Source: Desulfovibrio subterraneus
GTDB lineage: Bacteria > Desulfobacterota > Desulfovibrionia > Desulfovibrionales > Desulfovibrionaceae
Direction: 5' to 3'
DNA: 64,000 nucleotides
Assembly: GCF_013340285.1 (NCBI RefSeq)
Contig: NZ_BLVO01000013.1
Coordinates: 1,099,574-1,163,573 of the forward strand
Position numbers and translations under genes: made by a program. A model generated the notes under the pieces. That model had not been told where the DNA came from. It did no database searches and worked only from the letters and a program-made list of their open reading frames with translations. This document shows, one piece after another, positions 9,361 through 16,585 of the stretch (the stretch's first letter is position 1; every line of letters starts with the position of its first letter).

Positions 9361-9719
9361 GGGGGCGCCCTGGTTTCGACGGGGATTGAAGATGCCGGAG
9401 TGGCAGGCCGAGGCGCCGCTGGCCTCGTTAAAAGCGGCACAAAAGTAATTGCCAACGATAATTACGAATACGCACTGGCTGCTTAATTGACAGTCACATC
9501 TGCAGGGTTGATGTCTGATAGATCTCGCAGATGACAAACTTATCAGGCTGGCTTTCGATGGCGTTCACCCCTGAGAAAGTAAGAACATATAGATGAACTG
9601 GCTGCAGGCCACCTGGTCATGGGTAACACTTGCAGCGAGATTACGAACATGACCTAAGCCTGTAGAAGCTTCGAGCGGACCATTCTCGGACGCGAGTTCG
9701 ATTCTCGCCGCCTCCACCA
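9361..9719 (+). ncRNA. ssrA: tmRNA (SsrA)
   Basis: 359 nt. The 5' end GGGGGCGCCCTGGTTTCGACGG and the 3' end GTTCGATTCTCGCCGCCTCCACCA form the tRNA-Ala-like domain with CCA encoded. The tag frame starts at GCC 9451 and encodes ANDNYEYALAA before TAA at 9484-9486. Pseudoknot-rich sequence follows. tmRNA rescues stalled ribosomes and marks the nascent peptide for proteolysis. The prophage is inserted exactly at the 3' end and preserves the gene. Confidence 0.97.
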
Positions 9720-9778
9720 TTCAAGGAATTTATAGGGTTTCACGCCGTCTCACCAGACCGTGAAACCCTTTCCTTTTG
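9706..9778. repeat. attL: 73-bp direct repeat overlapping the ssrA 3' end
   Basis: Identical over 73 bp to 48649-48721. It includes the last 14 bases of ssrA (CGCCGCCTCCACCA) and the hairpin AGGGTTTCACG...CGTGAAACCCT followed by TTCCTTTT, the likely tmRNA terminator. The phage therefore restores both the RNA end and its terminator at this junction. An integrase gene starts about 100 bp inside. Confidence 0.93.
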
Positions 9779-9832
9779 GGGCTTTCCCATCTCTTTGTGT
9801 CTCACCCCATCGCTTTACAGCACAAGCAAAGT

Positions 9833-9881
9833 GGGGGTACAAAGGGGGTACATTTTGATACCCCCGCGAGGATGTACCCCC
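9833..9881. repeat. Integrase arm-type site candidates, left end
   Basis: Two direct copies of GGGGGTACA (9833-9841 and 9844-9852, the second extended by TTTT) and an inverted copy GATGTACCCCC at 9871-9881, just before the int start codon. The right end carries the same pair at 48567-48590. Confidence 0.6.
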
Positions 9882-11075
9882 ATGAAGCTTACCGACACGC
9901 AAATCAAGAAAATCAAGCCCCAGGACACCGCCAAGCGCTACTTTGACGGCGGCGGCCTTTACCTTGAAGTGCGCCCGAACGGAAGCCGGTACTGGCGATA
10001 CAAGTACCGCTTTCAGGGGAAAGAAAAGCTTCTCGCTATCGGCGTGTACCCCGACATATCTCTTAAGGATGCAAGAACAGCCAGGGCAAACGCCTCTGCC
10101 CTGCTCGACAAGGGCCTGGACCCTTCCACCGAAAAGAACAACGGGCGGCGGATCACCGCACAGCCAGAAGCGCAAACCTTTGAACAGATCGCGCGCGAAT
10201 GGATGGACCTGCAAAAAGACGGTTGGGCGCAGTCCCACTACCGCACCGTCGTGCAACGCCTTGAGGGAAATGTCTTCCCCTTCATAGGGCAGCGCCCCGT
10301 ATCCGAAATACAGCCTATAGAAGTGCTGGACACCATAAAGCTCATGGAAGCGCGAGGCGTGCGCGAATCGGCACATAAGACCATGAGCATCTGCAGCATG
10401 ATTTTCCGCTATGCCGTGGCATCGTGCATTATCGCAAGCGACCCGACCCGAGATTTACGCGGCGCGCTGGCCCCGGTTGTGCGAAGCCAATTTGCCGCGA
10501 TTACCACGCGGACAGGTGCAGGCCAGTTGATGCGGGCAATACATGGCTTTGAAGGCTTCACCCTTACGCGCCTGATGTTGCTACTGCACGCCTACACCTT
10601 CTGCCGCCCTGGCGAAATTCGCGGTGCGGAGTGGTCAGAGATTGATATGGATGCAGCGTTATGGACCATTCCGGCCGAACGCATGAAGGGAAAGCGCGAA
10701 CACCTGGTGCCACTCTCGCGCCAGGCGCTTGAAGTACTGAAAGCCGCACATCCCATTTCCGGGCATGGCCGTTTCATCTTTCCTTCTATCCGATCCGCCG
10801 CTTACCCCATGTCGAACAACACGGCGAACGCCGCTATCCGAAGAATGGGATACGGGAAAGACGAAATGACCGCCCACGGGTTTCGGGCAATGGCGTCTAC
10901 TATATTAAATGAAGAGGGGTACGACCCGGACGTAATTGAAAGACAACTTGCCCACATTGAAACAAACAAGGTAAGAGCGGCATATCACCGAGCACAGTAT
11001 TTGGAAGAGAGAAGGATGATGATGCAGGAATGGGCGAACCTACTGGATTCGCTTGCCCCCCGCATAGCCCTTTAA
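9882..11075 (+). CDS. int: Prophage integrase, tyrosine recombinase (P4 type)
   Basis: 397 residues from ATG 9882. The N-terminal DUF4102 arm-binding domain (KLTDTQIKKIKPQ, FDGGGLYLEVRPNGSRYW) leads into a core-binding and a catalytic domain with the family residues: Arg in CRPGEIRGAEW, Lys in KGKREHLVPL, HGFR, QLAH, and the nucleophile Tyr368 in AAYHRA. It cuts at the ssrA-derived core, and the repeats ahead of its start are plausible arm sites. Upstream in-frame codons to 9795 lie in att DNA and are unlikely to be translated. Confidence 0.95.
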   Translation: MKLTDTQIKKIKPQDTAKRYFDGGGLYLEVRPNGSRYWRYKYRFQGKEKLLAIGVYPDISLKDARTARANASALLDKGLDPSTEKNNGRRITAQPEAQTFEQIAREWMDLQKDGWAQSHYRTVVQRLEGNVFPFIGQRPVSEIQPIEVLDTIKLMEARGVRESAHKTMSICSMIFRYAVASCIIASDPTRDLRGALAPVVRSQFAAITTRTGAGQLMRAIHGFEGFTLTRLMLLLHAYTFCRPGEIRGAEWSEIDMDAALWTIPAERMKGKREHLVPLSRQALEVLKAAHPISGHGRFIFPSIRSAAYPMSNNTANAAIRRMGYGKDEMTAHGFRAMASTILNEEGYDPDVIERQLAHIETNKVRAAYHRAQYLEERRMMMQEWANLLDSLAPRIAL

Positions 11076-11131
11076 TTTTGGTGCCTGATGCAAGCCACAA
11101 GCAAAACCACTTCCACTACAGAAGGCAGAGC

Positions 11132-11671
11132 ATGCGCGATTACCTCAAAGGGAAAGCTGAAGCAGACTATTGGGTTTATGGCATAACCGAACGGGAATTC
11201 ACATATACCATCGAGTTAATACAAGGCATCGTTGATCTTCGAACAGAAAAGCATACTGAATATGAAAATGAGGTTCGAAGGGACACCCCCGATTTAGCTG
11301 ATGACATACTCGATGACATTTCCTACTATAAATACGTTGAAGAACAACATCTTTGGCAGTTTGCCCTTGTCAGACTACAGGGTCTATTTGAATCTGTAAT
11401 GACTAGCGAATTTGCGCCCCCCAGAGATGGAGTTAGACTAAACGGAATTTCATTAAAGTTAGCAGCTATTGCCAGAGAGCGATACACATTAACTGACGAT
11501 GAAAAAAGCGAGCTCATTGCATGGGCAAACATACGCAATGGCATTGCACATGCCCCACCCGAAGAGCACCGCCCTATTCTTTACAAGGAAGACGTTGTTG
11601 AATACAAAAATCTAGTTTTAAGTTTATATCAAAGGTGGAAATCTGAAAAGAAAGCTAGAAACCAAACTTAA
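11132..11671 (+). CDS. HEPN-like protein with Rx4H motif
   Basis: 179 residues from ATG 11132 behind AGAAGGCAG. It is predicted helical and acidic, and the C-terminal half carries RNGIAH (Arg135, His140), fitting the R-x4-6-H active site of HEPN ribonucleases, in a context (WANIRNGIAHAPP) typical of that superfamily. It sits directly after int, a common position for lysogenic conversion genes, and has lower GC than int. No toxin-antitoxin partner with a recognisable nucleotidyltransferase (MNT) domain is adjacent. The call rests on the motif and helical context only. Confidence 0.55.
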   Translation: MRDYLKGKAEADYWVYGITEREFTYTIELIQGIVDLRTEKHTEYENEVRRDTPDLADDILDDISYYKYVEEQHLWQFALVRLQGLFESVMTSEFAPPRDGVRLNGISLKLAAIARERYTLTDDEKSELIAWANIRNGIAHAPPEEHRPILYKEDVVEYKNLVLSLYQRWKSEKKARNQT

Positions 11672-11713
11672 AATCATTACTACAGATACCATCAACAAAA
11701 AACAAGAAAAGTA

Positions 11714-11742
11714 TTGACAAACAAATTCAACTGTGCTACATA
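11714..11742 (+). promoter_or_regulatory. Sigma-70 promoter for a short transcript
   Basis: TTGACA, 17-bp spacer, TACATA. The predicted transcript would run about 300 nt to the hairpin at 12011-12040, and a small hairpin (CGGGAG...CTCCCG, about 11763-11781) lies near its 5' end. Confidence 0.55.
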
Positions 11743-11859
11743 TACCATGTTCGCCATATTGCGGGAGTTCATACTACTCCCGTGGAGCACGCAAATAGTA
11801 CATCTCTCCAAATCGTCGCAGATTCAACCACTGAAACTACAGACAATGGAGGGCTCATT

Positions 11860-12093
11860 ATGAGAAAAATCAATACAGTTGGGATCATTGCAAACCTACT
11901 CAGCGCAATAGCGCTCGTTATCGGCCTATGGACAACCCCGCTATACACTGTCGATTTGGATCAGATGAACCACGGGCTCCCGCAATGTGACGAGCCAAAC
12001 TCTCACTTCAAGAAGCCCCCGACTTACGCCGGGGGCTTCTTCATTTCATCTAATGGCCGCCGCTTAAGCGTGGCCGTTTCGTCCGAAGGTTGA
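11860..12093 (+). CDS. Small membrane peptide (uncertain)
   Basis: ATG 11860 has a good GGAGGG site seven bases upstream. The first 35 residues form a membrane-spanning segment (GIIANLLSAIALVIGLW) followed by a short polar stretch. The frame then runs through the terminator hairpin at 12011-12040 and into the 3' end of rha on the other strand, so the true product, if any, may be unusual. It could instead be a leader peptide or noncoding RNA. Confidence 0.35.
   Translation: MRKINTVGIIANLLSAIALVIGLWTTPLYTVDLDQMNHGLPQCDEPNSHFKKPPTYAGGFFISSNGRRLSVAVSSEG
12011..12040. terminator. Bidirectional hairpin terminator
   Basis: Perfect 11-bp stem AGAAGCCCCCG / CGGGGGCTTCT with an eight-base loop, between the short plus-strand transcript and the 3' end of rha. 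The following T-run is weak. Confidence 0.6.
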
Positions 12094-12757
12094 ACTGGTT
12101 CCAGGCGTCCGCAAGCATGGCGTGAACATCAACGTTCGGCTCCATGATGGAAAGCACATGCGCTTCCTTGATGGCTTGCTTGATTACGGCGTCTGTTTCC
12201 ATGCCCACCAGATCGGCCAGCGCGGCGAAGTTCGCCAAGGTAAACTGGCGCCGCCCCTTGAGCATTTCAGAGAGCTCGAGCTTGTGCTTTGGGGAAAGGT
12301 ACCGCTTGCCCGCGAAGTGCTCCATATTGTCATTGAACAGGGCCAGCCAATCAATGATCAGGCGAAGCAGGCAGGCTTCGAAGATGGTGGGGGTGAAGGG
12401 TTCCGCCGCAACGGGAAGCGCTTTCTGGCCGTGGCCACTTTCGGCAAGCGCCTGCTCCATCGCGTTGAAGGCTTCGATAAAGCGGATTTTCCACTGCATG
12501 GCCTTTTTGCCAGTGAAGCCCATTGCAAGGATGGTGAAGCCGTCGCGGGTTAGGTTGTAGGCTTGCCGGACCTCCCCTTTTCCATCCAGATAATCAACGG
12601 GCTCAAAATTGAGCGCGTTAAAATCCGAGGGAACTTCCAAGGCTTCAATCTTACGAACGACATTCTTGTGGAGCTTGCCGAAGAACTCGGCGACCTGGAG
12701 ACTGGAGACTACGGGTCGACCCTCGACAAGGTCTACCGTGGGGGAAACTGCGGACAT
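12050..12757 (-). CDS. rha: Rha-family phage regulatory protein
   Basis: 235 residues. The N-terminal 100 residues match the Rha domain (VVSSLQVAEFFGKLHKNVVR ... YNLTRDGFTILAMGFTGKKA ... IRFIEAFNAME). The C-terminal half is different and may bind DNA or a partner. Rha proteins are phage and prophage regulators; in P22-like phages Rha interferes with growth in hosts lacking IHF. The start ATG 12757 has AGGAGG. Its 5' leader contains the 77-nt foldback at 12804-12880. Confidence 0.85.
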   Translation of the reverse strand: MSAVSPTVDLVEGRPVVSSLQVAEFFGKLHKNVVRKIEALEVPSDFNALNFEPVDYLDGKGEVRQAYNLTRDGFTILAMGFTGKKAMQWKIRFIEAFNAMEQALAESGHGQKALPVAAEPFTPTIFEACLLRLIIDWLALFNDNMEHFAGKRYLSPKHKLELSEMLKGRRQFTLANFAALADLVGMETDAVIKQAIKEAHVLSIMEPNVDVHAMLADAWNQFNLRTKRPRLSGGH

Positions 12758-12803
12758 GATGTCCTCCTAGTGCTTTTCGAATGGACACCTTTCAAATGAA
12801 AGA

Positions 12804-12880
12804 TGCCGGGAGTTCGAACCTCCACTAGGCGAGGCTGGGTATTTTAGGCCGAAGCCCTGGACATTTCCCCACTCCCGGCA
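12804..12880 (-). ncRNA. 77-nt tRNA-like foldback in the rha leader (candidate structured RNA)
   Basis: Read on the minus strand it begins TGCCGGGAGT and ends ACTCCCGGCA, a perfect 10-bp closing stem. Inside are a C(UUCG)G tetraloop hairpin (GGGCTTCGGCC) and a T-loop-like GGAGGTTCGAACTCC arm, whose 3' strand competes with the closing stem. The opening GCCGGGAGTGG resembles tRNA-Leu, but no valid anticodon arm or complete T stem forms and no CCA follows, so it is not a functional tRNA. Confidence 0.45.
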
Positions 12881-13122
12881 AATATGCGCATAGGATAACC
12901 CTAAGATTTTTCAGAAACAATCTTGACTCTGAAAAAAGGGCACAAAAAAACCGCATCTGACGAGGTGGCGGTGTCCGCCTAGTGTGGGAGTTTCGACGCT
13001 CCGTAGCAACAAAAGGACATAATTTGATGGGGAAGTCAAGAGGGGCGAAACTCGCGTTGACAACCCCCTTCAATCACAGCACATATAGAGCCAAGGATAA
13101 ATCATATCAGGAGAACAAAACC

Positions 13123-14451
13123 ATGGTTTGCTGCATGGCTGATAAATATGGGTGGTGCAAGGACATTAAGGAGACCATCAAAGGACCTGATGGAAAGGAC
13201 TATTGCATCTTTCATGCGCCTGCGGACAGCAAGTCTCCAAACGACCTTGAAAGAGAAACAAACAATATTATTGAAAACACATCAAATTTAATAAATCTTT
13301 CAGGATCTATATTTAATTGCCCTATCAGGTTTGAAATTCAAAACAACAAATCACTACACATATCAAACTCAACGTTCCTATACAGATTAGAAATAGTAGA
13401 TTCAAACACAGACAGAATCATCGCACACAATTCAAAATTCAAAACTATAAATATATTTAATTCAATAGTTAATCTTTTTCAAATATCTAAAACGAAATTG
13501 GAACAAATTTTTGCAACTGAATCAACATTTAAATACGTAACAATATCAGATATAAACAAAGAAGAAGAAACAAAGCATAATTTTGTTGAATTTGTATTAT
13601 CAAACATTTACACATTTTCTTATTTCAATTCTAAGACAAATTTATCAATAGTTTCATGCACAATTGATAAATCCCTATACGTCAATGACATATGTTCAAA
13701 TTTTCTACAAATTTATTCTTGCACCATAAATGGGTATGCAGTATTGAATAAAATCGAAACAAATAAAATAACTATATCAAATACAATACCAATAAATAAT
13801 TTAGAAATATCAAATACAAACCTATCTATATTCCCACTAAATGGATCACCAATCGAAAATATCACCTTTACTCTTTGCGAATGGCCAAAACACAAAGACA
13901 GAATAACCACGAAAGATTCTATTTCAATAATTGAATTAATACATAAAAAACAAACATACAGCACACTAACAAAAAAAGAATATACAGAAATCCTATCAAC
14001 AAACGAAGATATATTTAGGAGACTAAAAAAGAAAGCCCGCCTAGATAACAACGAACTCCTTGCTTCCGACTGGCACTATGGCGAAAAATTCATGCTTGAA
14101 AAACGCCTCTGGACAGAAGCCCCCGCACTCACATGGCTCACACTCTGGCTATACAGACAGATCAGCGATTACGGCGAATCACCAGCAAAAGCCCTTTGGG
14201 TGCTCTTATCCTTCCTATCACTATTCCCATTAACCTTCTCGCTTTTCACATGCGACTACACTTTCCCCATTGATTCAGGCGACATCCGAACCTTGACCAA
14301 CAACATGCTCAACTACATCCCCTTTGCATCAAAAGCGCCGGACTCCAGCAAGCTCTACCCGTTGCGCTACCTTGAAATATTCTGGCAAACCGTGATCACG
14401 ATCCAAGCTGCTATTACCGGATTTGCGTTTAGGAATAAGTTTAGAAGATAA
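13123..14451 (+). CDS. Beta-helix/pentapeptide-like protein with C-terminal channel-like membrane domain
   Basis: 442 residues from ATG 13123 (AGGAGAA site). A Cys/His header (CC..., C, then DYCIFHAP) like that of many pentapeptide-repeat proteins is followed by about 250 residues of short Ile/Asn/Ser-rich repeats (residues 50-300), consistent with a right-handed beta-helix. The last 100 residues hold a charged linker and two membrane helices (ALWVLLSFLSLFPLTFSLF and FWQTVITIQAAITGFAF), resembling two-helix ion-channel modules, although no GYGD filter is present. The gene is strongly AT-rich until about 14040, then matches its neighbours. Likely phage cargo acting at the membrane. Confidence 0.6.
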   Translation: MVCCMADKYGWCKDIKETIKGPDGKDYCIFHAPADSKSPNDLERETNNIIENTSNLINLSGSIFNCPIRFEIQNNKSLHISNSTFLYRLEIVDSNTDRIIAHNSKFKTINIFNSIVNLFQISKTKLEQIFATESTFKYVTISDINKEEETKHNFVEFVLSNIYTFSYFNSKTNLSIVSCTIDKSLYVNDICSNFLQIYSCTINGYAVLNKIETNKITISNTIPINNLEISNTNLSIFPLNGSPIENITFTLCEWPKHKDRITTKDSISIIELIHKKQTYSTLTKKEYTEILSTNEDIFRRLKKKARLDNNELLASDWHYGEKFMLEKRLWTEAPALTWLTLWLYRQISDYGESPAKALWVLLSFLSLFPLTFSLFTCDYTFPIDSGDIRTLTNNMLNYIPFASKAPDSSKLYPLRYLEIFWQTVITIQAAITGFAFRNKFRR

Positions 14452-14488
14452 AAGAAGCCCCCACCCGACAACCACAAGGTGATCAATC

Positions 14489-14806
14489 GTGAATACGAGA
14501 CTTTTTGTTGATAATAACGACATTGCGTATTGCACAACGTTTGAAGATGGAAGGATTTACAAGGTTTTAATAAAGCCTCTCAACAAGACCATTTATGTCT
14601 GCGAAGAGTGCGGGTCAGCTTGGCTTGATCTTGACAGTCTGTTTACCGAAGAACATGCAACATCATTGCAATATTACCTAAAAGAAATTGGAATCATTGG
14701 CGATGGCTATGTTAAATGGAGTGAGATTGTCGAATATGGAGATTTTTTGACCGCGAGCGAGCTTGAGGATGCTATACAGCGACATGGCATTAGCATTGTC
14801 AATTAA
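14489..14806 (+). CDS. Hypothetical protein with a CxxC pair
   Basis: 105 residues starting at GTG 14489 (AAGGTG site), 38 bp after the beta-helix/membrane gene, so probably co-transcribed with it. It contains one CEEC pair around residues 38-41, has no membrane segment and is acidic. No family is recognised. Confidence 0.55.
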   Translation: MNTRLFVDNNDIAYCTTFEDGRIYKVLIKPLNKTIYVCEECGSAWLDLDSLFTEEHATSLQYYLKEIGIIGDGYVKWSEIVEYGDFLTASELEDAIQRHGISIVN

Positions 14807-14864
14807 TGCGCCTTCATGCGCCCGCCGAGCAACAACGCCTCCTCCCCAGCACTGATCCAAACAA

Positions 14865-14892
14865 AGCCCCCACCCGTTTCCGGATGGGGGCT
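14865..14892. terminator. Bidirectional terminator closing the late operon
   Basis: Stem AGCCCCCACCC / GGATGGGGGCT with a GTTTCC loop. On the minus strand it is followed by TTTGTTT and ends the tail operon; on the plus strand it would end the transcript of the two preceding cargo genes. Confidence 0.75.
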
Positions 14893-14981
14893 ATTCACTT
14901 CCTAGTGGAGCGCCTCCGTATTTGACCTGGCGTGCATCCCCCACAAACGAGGGAGGCACCGTCAGTATTGCATCACAATCA

Positions 14982-15974
14982 CTACTTCGGCACCTCACCC
15001 TCAACATCCGTAACATACCCGCCCGCGCTCATCTTGTGCGTTACTCGGGTAATGCTCCATTCGCCATTCACGCCGGAACGGAAGCCGGAAAGGATTAGGC
15101 GGCCCTCTGCGGCTAGCTCCGTCCTTCCGGGAAGGCTTACGGAAAGGGTGGACTTTCCACGGCGGTAGGCTTCCAAAGAGGTTTGGGCGGCCTTTTCTGC
15201 GGCGGCCTGGTCAGGGTATACGTGCCGGATACGGCGAACCGGCTCCCCTTCTCCGGCCGTGGCTTCCTTATCCTGGGCGGCGTTAGTATCGCGCCACACG
15301 GTGACAACCCGCTTATAGTCCTGCCGCCCTATCAGCTTAACAGAATGGCTTGTGCCGCTTGTCCTGGCGATGGATACCGTGGGCATGCTCTTGCCGCTTA
15401 TGGTCTTTCCCTCGCCCTGGGGTACAATGATCAACTTGCCGTCGTTGGCCTTGGCGATGCCGCCAACACTCTTTGCCACGCGGGTAAGCAGGTTCATGTT
15501 GCTTTCGTCCGCCTGGTCCAGGTGGGGCAACGTATGACTTGCAAGCGCGGGGCTTACGGCAGGGGTAAGGCCATGCTCTGCGGCTATGGATGCGGCAAGG
15601 TCGCCAAGGGTGCGGGGAGTCCATGAGCGGTTATGCTGTGTGTGCAATGCGGTGTACGCCTTGCTATCCTTCATCGGGGCGGCCTTGGCCGTAATGGTCA
15701 TACGATCCGGCGGCCCTTTCAGTTCAATCTCATCCACCACATACAGGCCCATAAAACGGGCGGCCCCTTCATAGCCCAACCATACGCGCAATTCCGCGCC
15801 GGTTGCAGGCAGATTAATGCCCGCGCCGCTGTCGTCCAGTTCCAGGGTCATGCAATCGGATGCGATACCCGCTTCATCCGTCAGGGTCATAGAAATAAAC
15901 CGCTGCCGGATAGCTGCGGTTATGTCGTTGCCATTGGCTTCAATACGGTAGGAAGGGCGGAAAGTATCAGCCAT
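14982..15974 (-). CDS. P2 gpD-like tail protein (late control D)
   Basis: 330 residues matching the phage late-control/gpD family: N-terminal DITAAIRQRFISMTLTDEAG, a central LysM-like and RVAKSVGGIAK region, and C-terminal RLILSGFRSGVNGEWSITRV. gpD forms part of the baseplate hub, related to gp27 of T4. It is the last gene of the late operon, 3 bp after gpX. Confidence 0.88.
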   Translation of the reverse strand: MADTFRPSYRIEANGNDITAAIRQRFISMTLTDEAGIASDCMTLELDDSGAGINLPATGAELRVWLGYEGAARFMGLYVVDEIELKGPPDRMTITAKAAPMKDSKAYTALHTQHNRSWTPRTLGDLAASIAAEHGLTPAVSPALASHTLPHLDQADESNMNLLTRVAKSVGGIAKANDGKLIIVPQGEGKTISGKSMPTVSIARTSGTSHSVKLIGRQDYKRVVTVWRDTNAAQDKEATAGEGEPVRRIRHVYPDQAAAEKAAQTSLEAYRRGKSTLSVSLPGRTELAAEGRLILSGFRSGVNGEWSITRVTHKMSAGGYVTDVEGEVPK

Positions 15975-15977
15975 GCG

Positions 15978-16193
15978 CTAGTCCCACAGGCTTATGCCCC
16001 GTTCTTCAACGGGGGTTGGCAGATCGGGAAGGGAAAGCACCACGCCTGCGGGCAGTAAGGGTCCATGCTTGGCAATGCCGGGATTCGCTTCAAGCACCAA
16101 GGCAACGGCCGTGGCCATGTCCGCCCTGGTGCCGTAGAATTGCCAGCAAATGCGGTCCAGGGCATCGCCCTCTTTCGTCTGGTACTGCATCAA
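15978..16193 (-). CDS. P2 gpX-like tail protein
   Basis: 71 residues with the short LysM-like fold of gpX (EGDALDRICWQFYG ... EANPGIAKHGPLLPAGVVLSLP). It is thought to act as a baseplate hub-stabilising protein. The start codon overlaps the gpU stop by four bases. Confidence 0.9.
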   Translation of the reverse strand: MMQYQTKEGDALDRICWQFYGTRADMATAVALVLEANPGIAKHGPLLPAGVVLSLPDLPTPVEERGISLWD

Positions 16194-16582
16194 TATCCCT
16201 CATCATACTTACGCAGACGGATTGAAAACTCGATTTGCAACGGTGCGCCGCCACGCTCAAATGTCTTTTGCGTCTCGTTCACACTAAGGATAACCCACCG
16301 GCCATGCACATAGCCCCGGCCATCTACCATAAGAAGCGGCTCCCCTTTGGCGGCTTCCGCGCGCATGACATCCAGTTGCCCTAGGCCGCCCCGGAAGGTG
16401 GGCAGAATAACCCCGTTCAGTGAAATGGAGTCTTCACCTGGTCCCGTGAACTGCAAGGCGGCAAGCTGGTTTACACGCTCCAACGCCTGCCAACGGTAGG
16501 CCGTGGCCCGTGAAAGTTGCTGATATGCCGCGGTATCCAGTGAAAACACGTACGCGCCAAGCTTGATCATTACTCCGGCCAT
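16190..16582 (-). CDS. P2 gpU-like tail protein
   Basis: 130 residues of the gpU family, with the signatures LGAYVFSLDTAAYQQL near the N-terminus and ISLNGVILPTFRGG in the middle. In P2 it acts at tail completion. The gene lies between the tape-measure gene and gpX with no room for other genes. Confidence 0.88.
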   Translation of the reverse strand: MAGVMIKLGAYVFSLDTAAYQQLSRATAYRWQALERVNQLAALQFTGPGEDSISLNGVILPTFRGGLGQLDVMRAEAAKGEPLLMVDGRGYVHGRWVILSVNETQKTFERGGAPLQIEFSIRLRKYDEGY

Positions 16583-16585
16583 GCC

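Noticed and set aside
9795-9881. Extended integrase start within the att region
   Set aside because: The extra residues lie in the repeat-rich DNA between attL and the int gene and do not resemble the DUF4102 start, which begins at MKLTDTQIKK.
12804-12880. A functional tRNA-Leu on the minus strand
   Set aside because: The 3' half of the T stem is missing, there is no normal anticodon arm and no CCA, so it is only tRNA-like.
12982-13122. Longer N-terminus for the beta-helix/membrane protein
   Set aside because: No ribosome site at 12982; the AGGAGAA before ATG 13123 and the Cys header starting there fit better.
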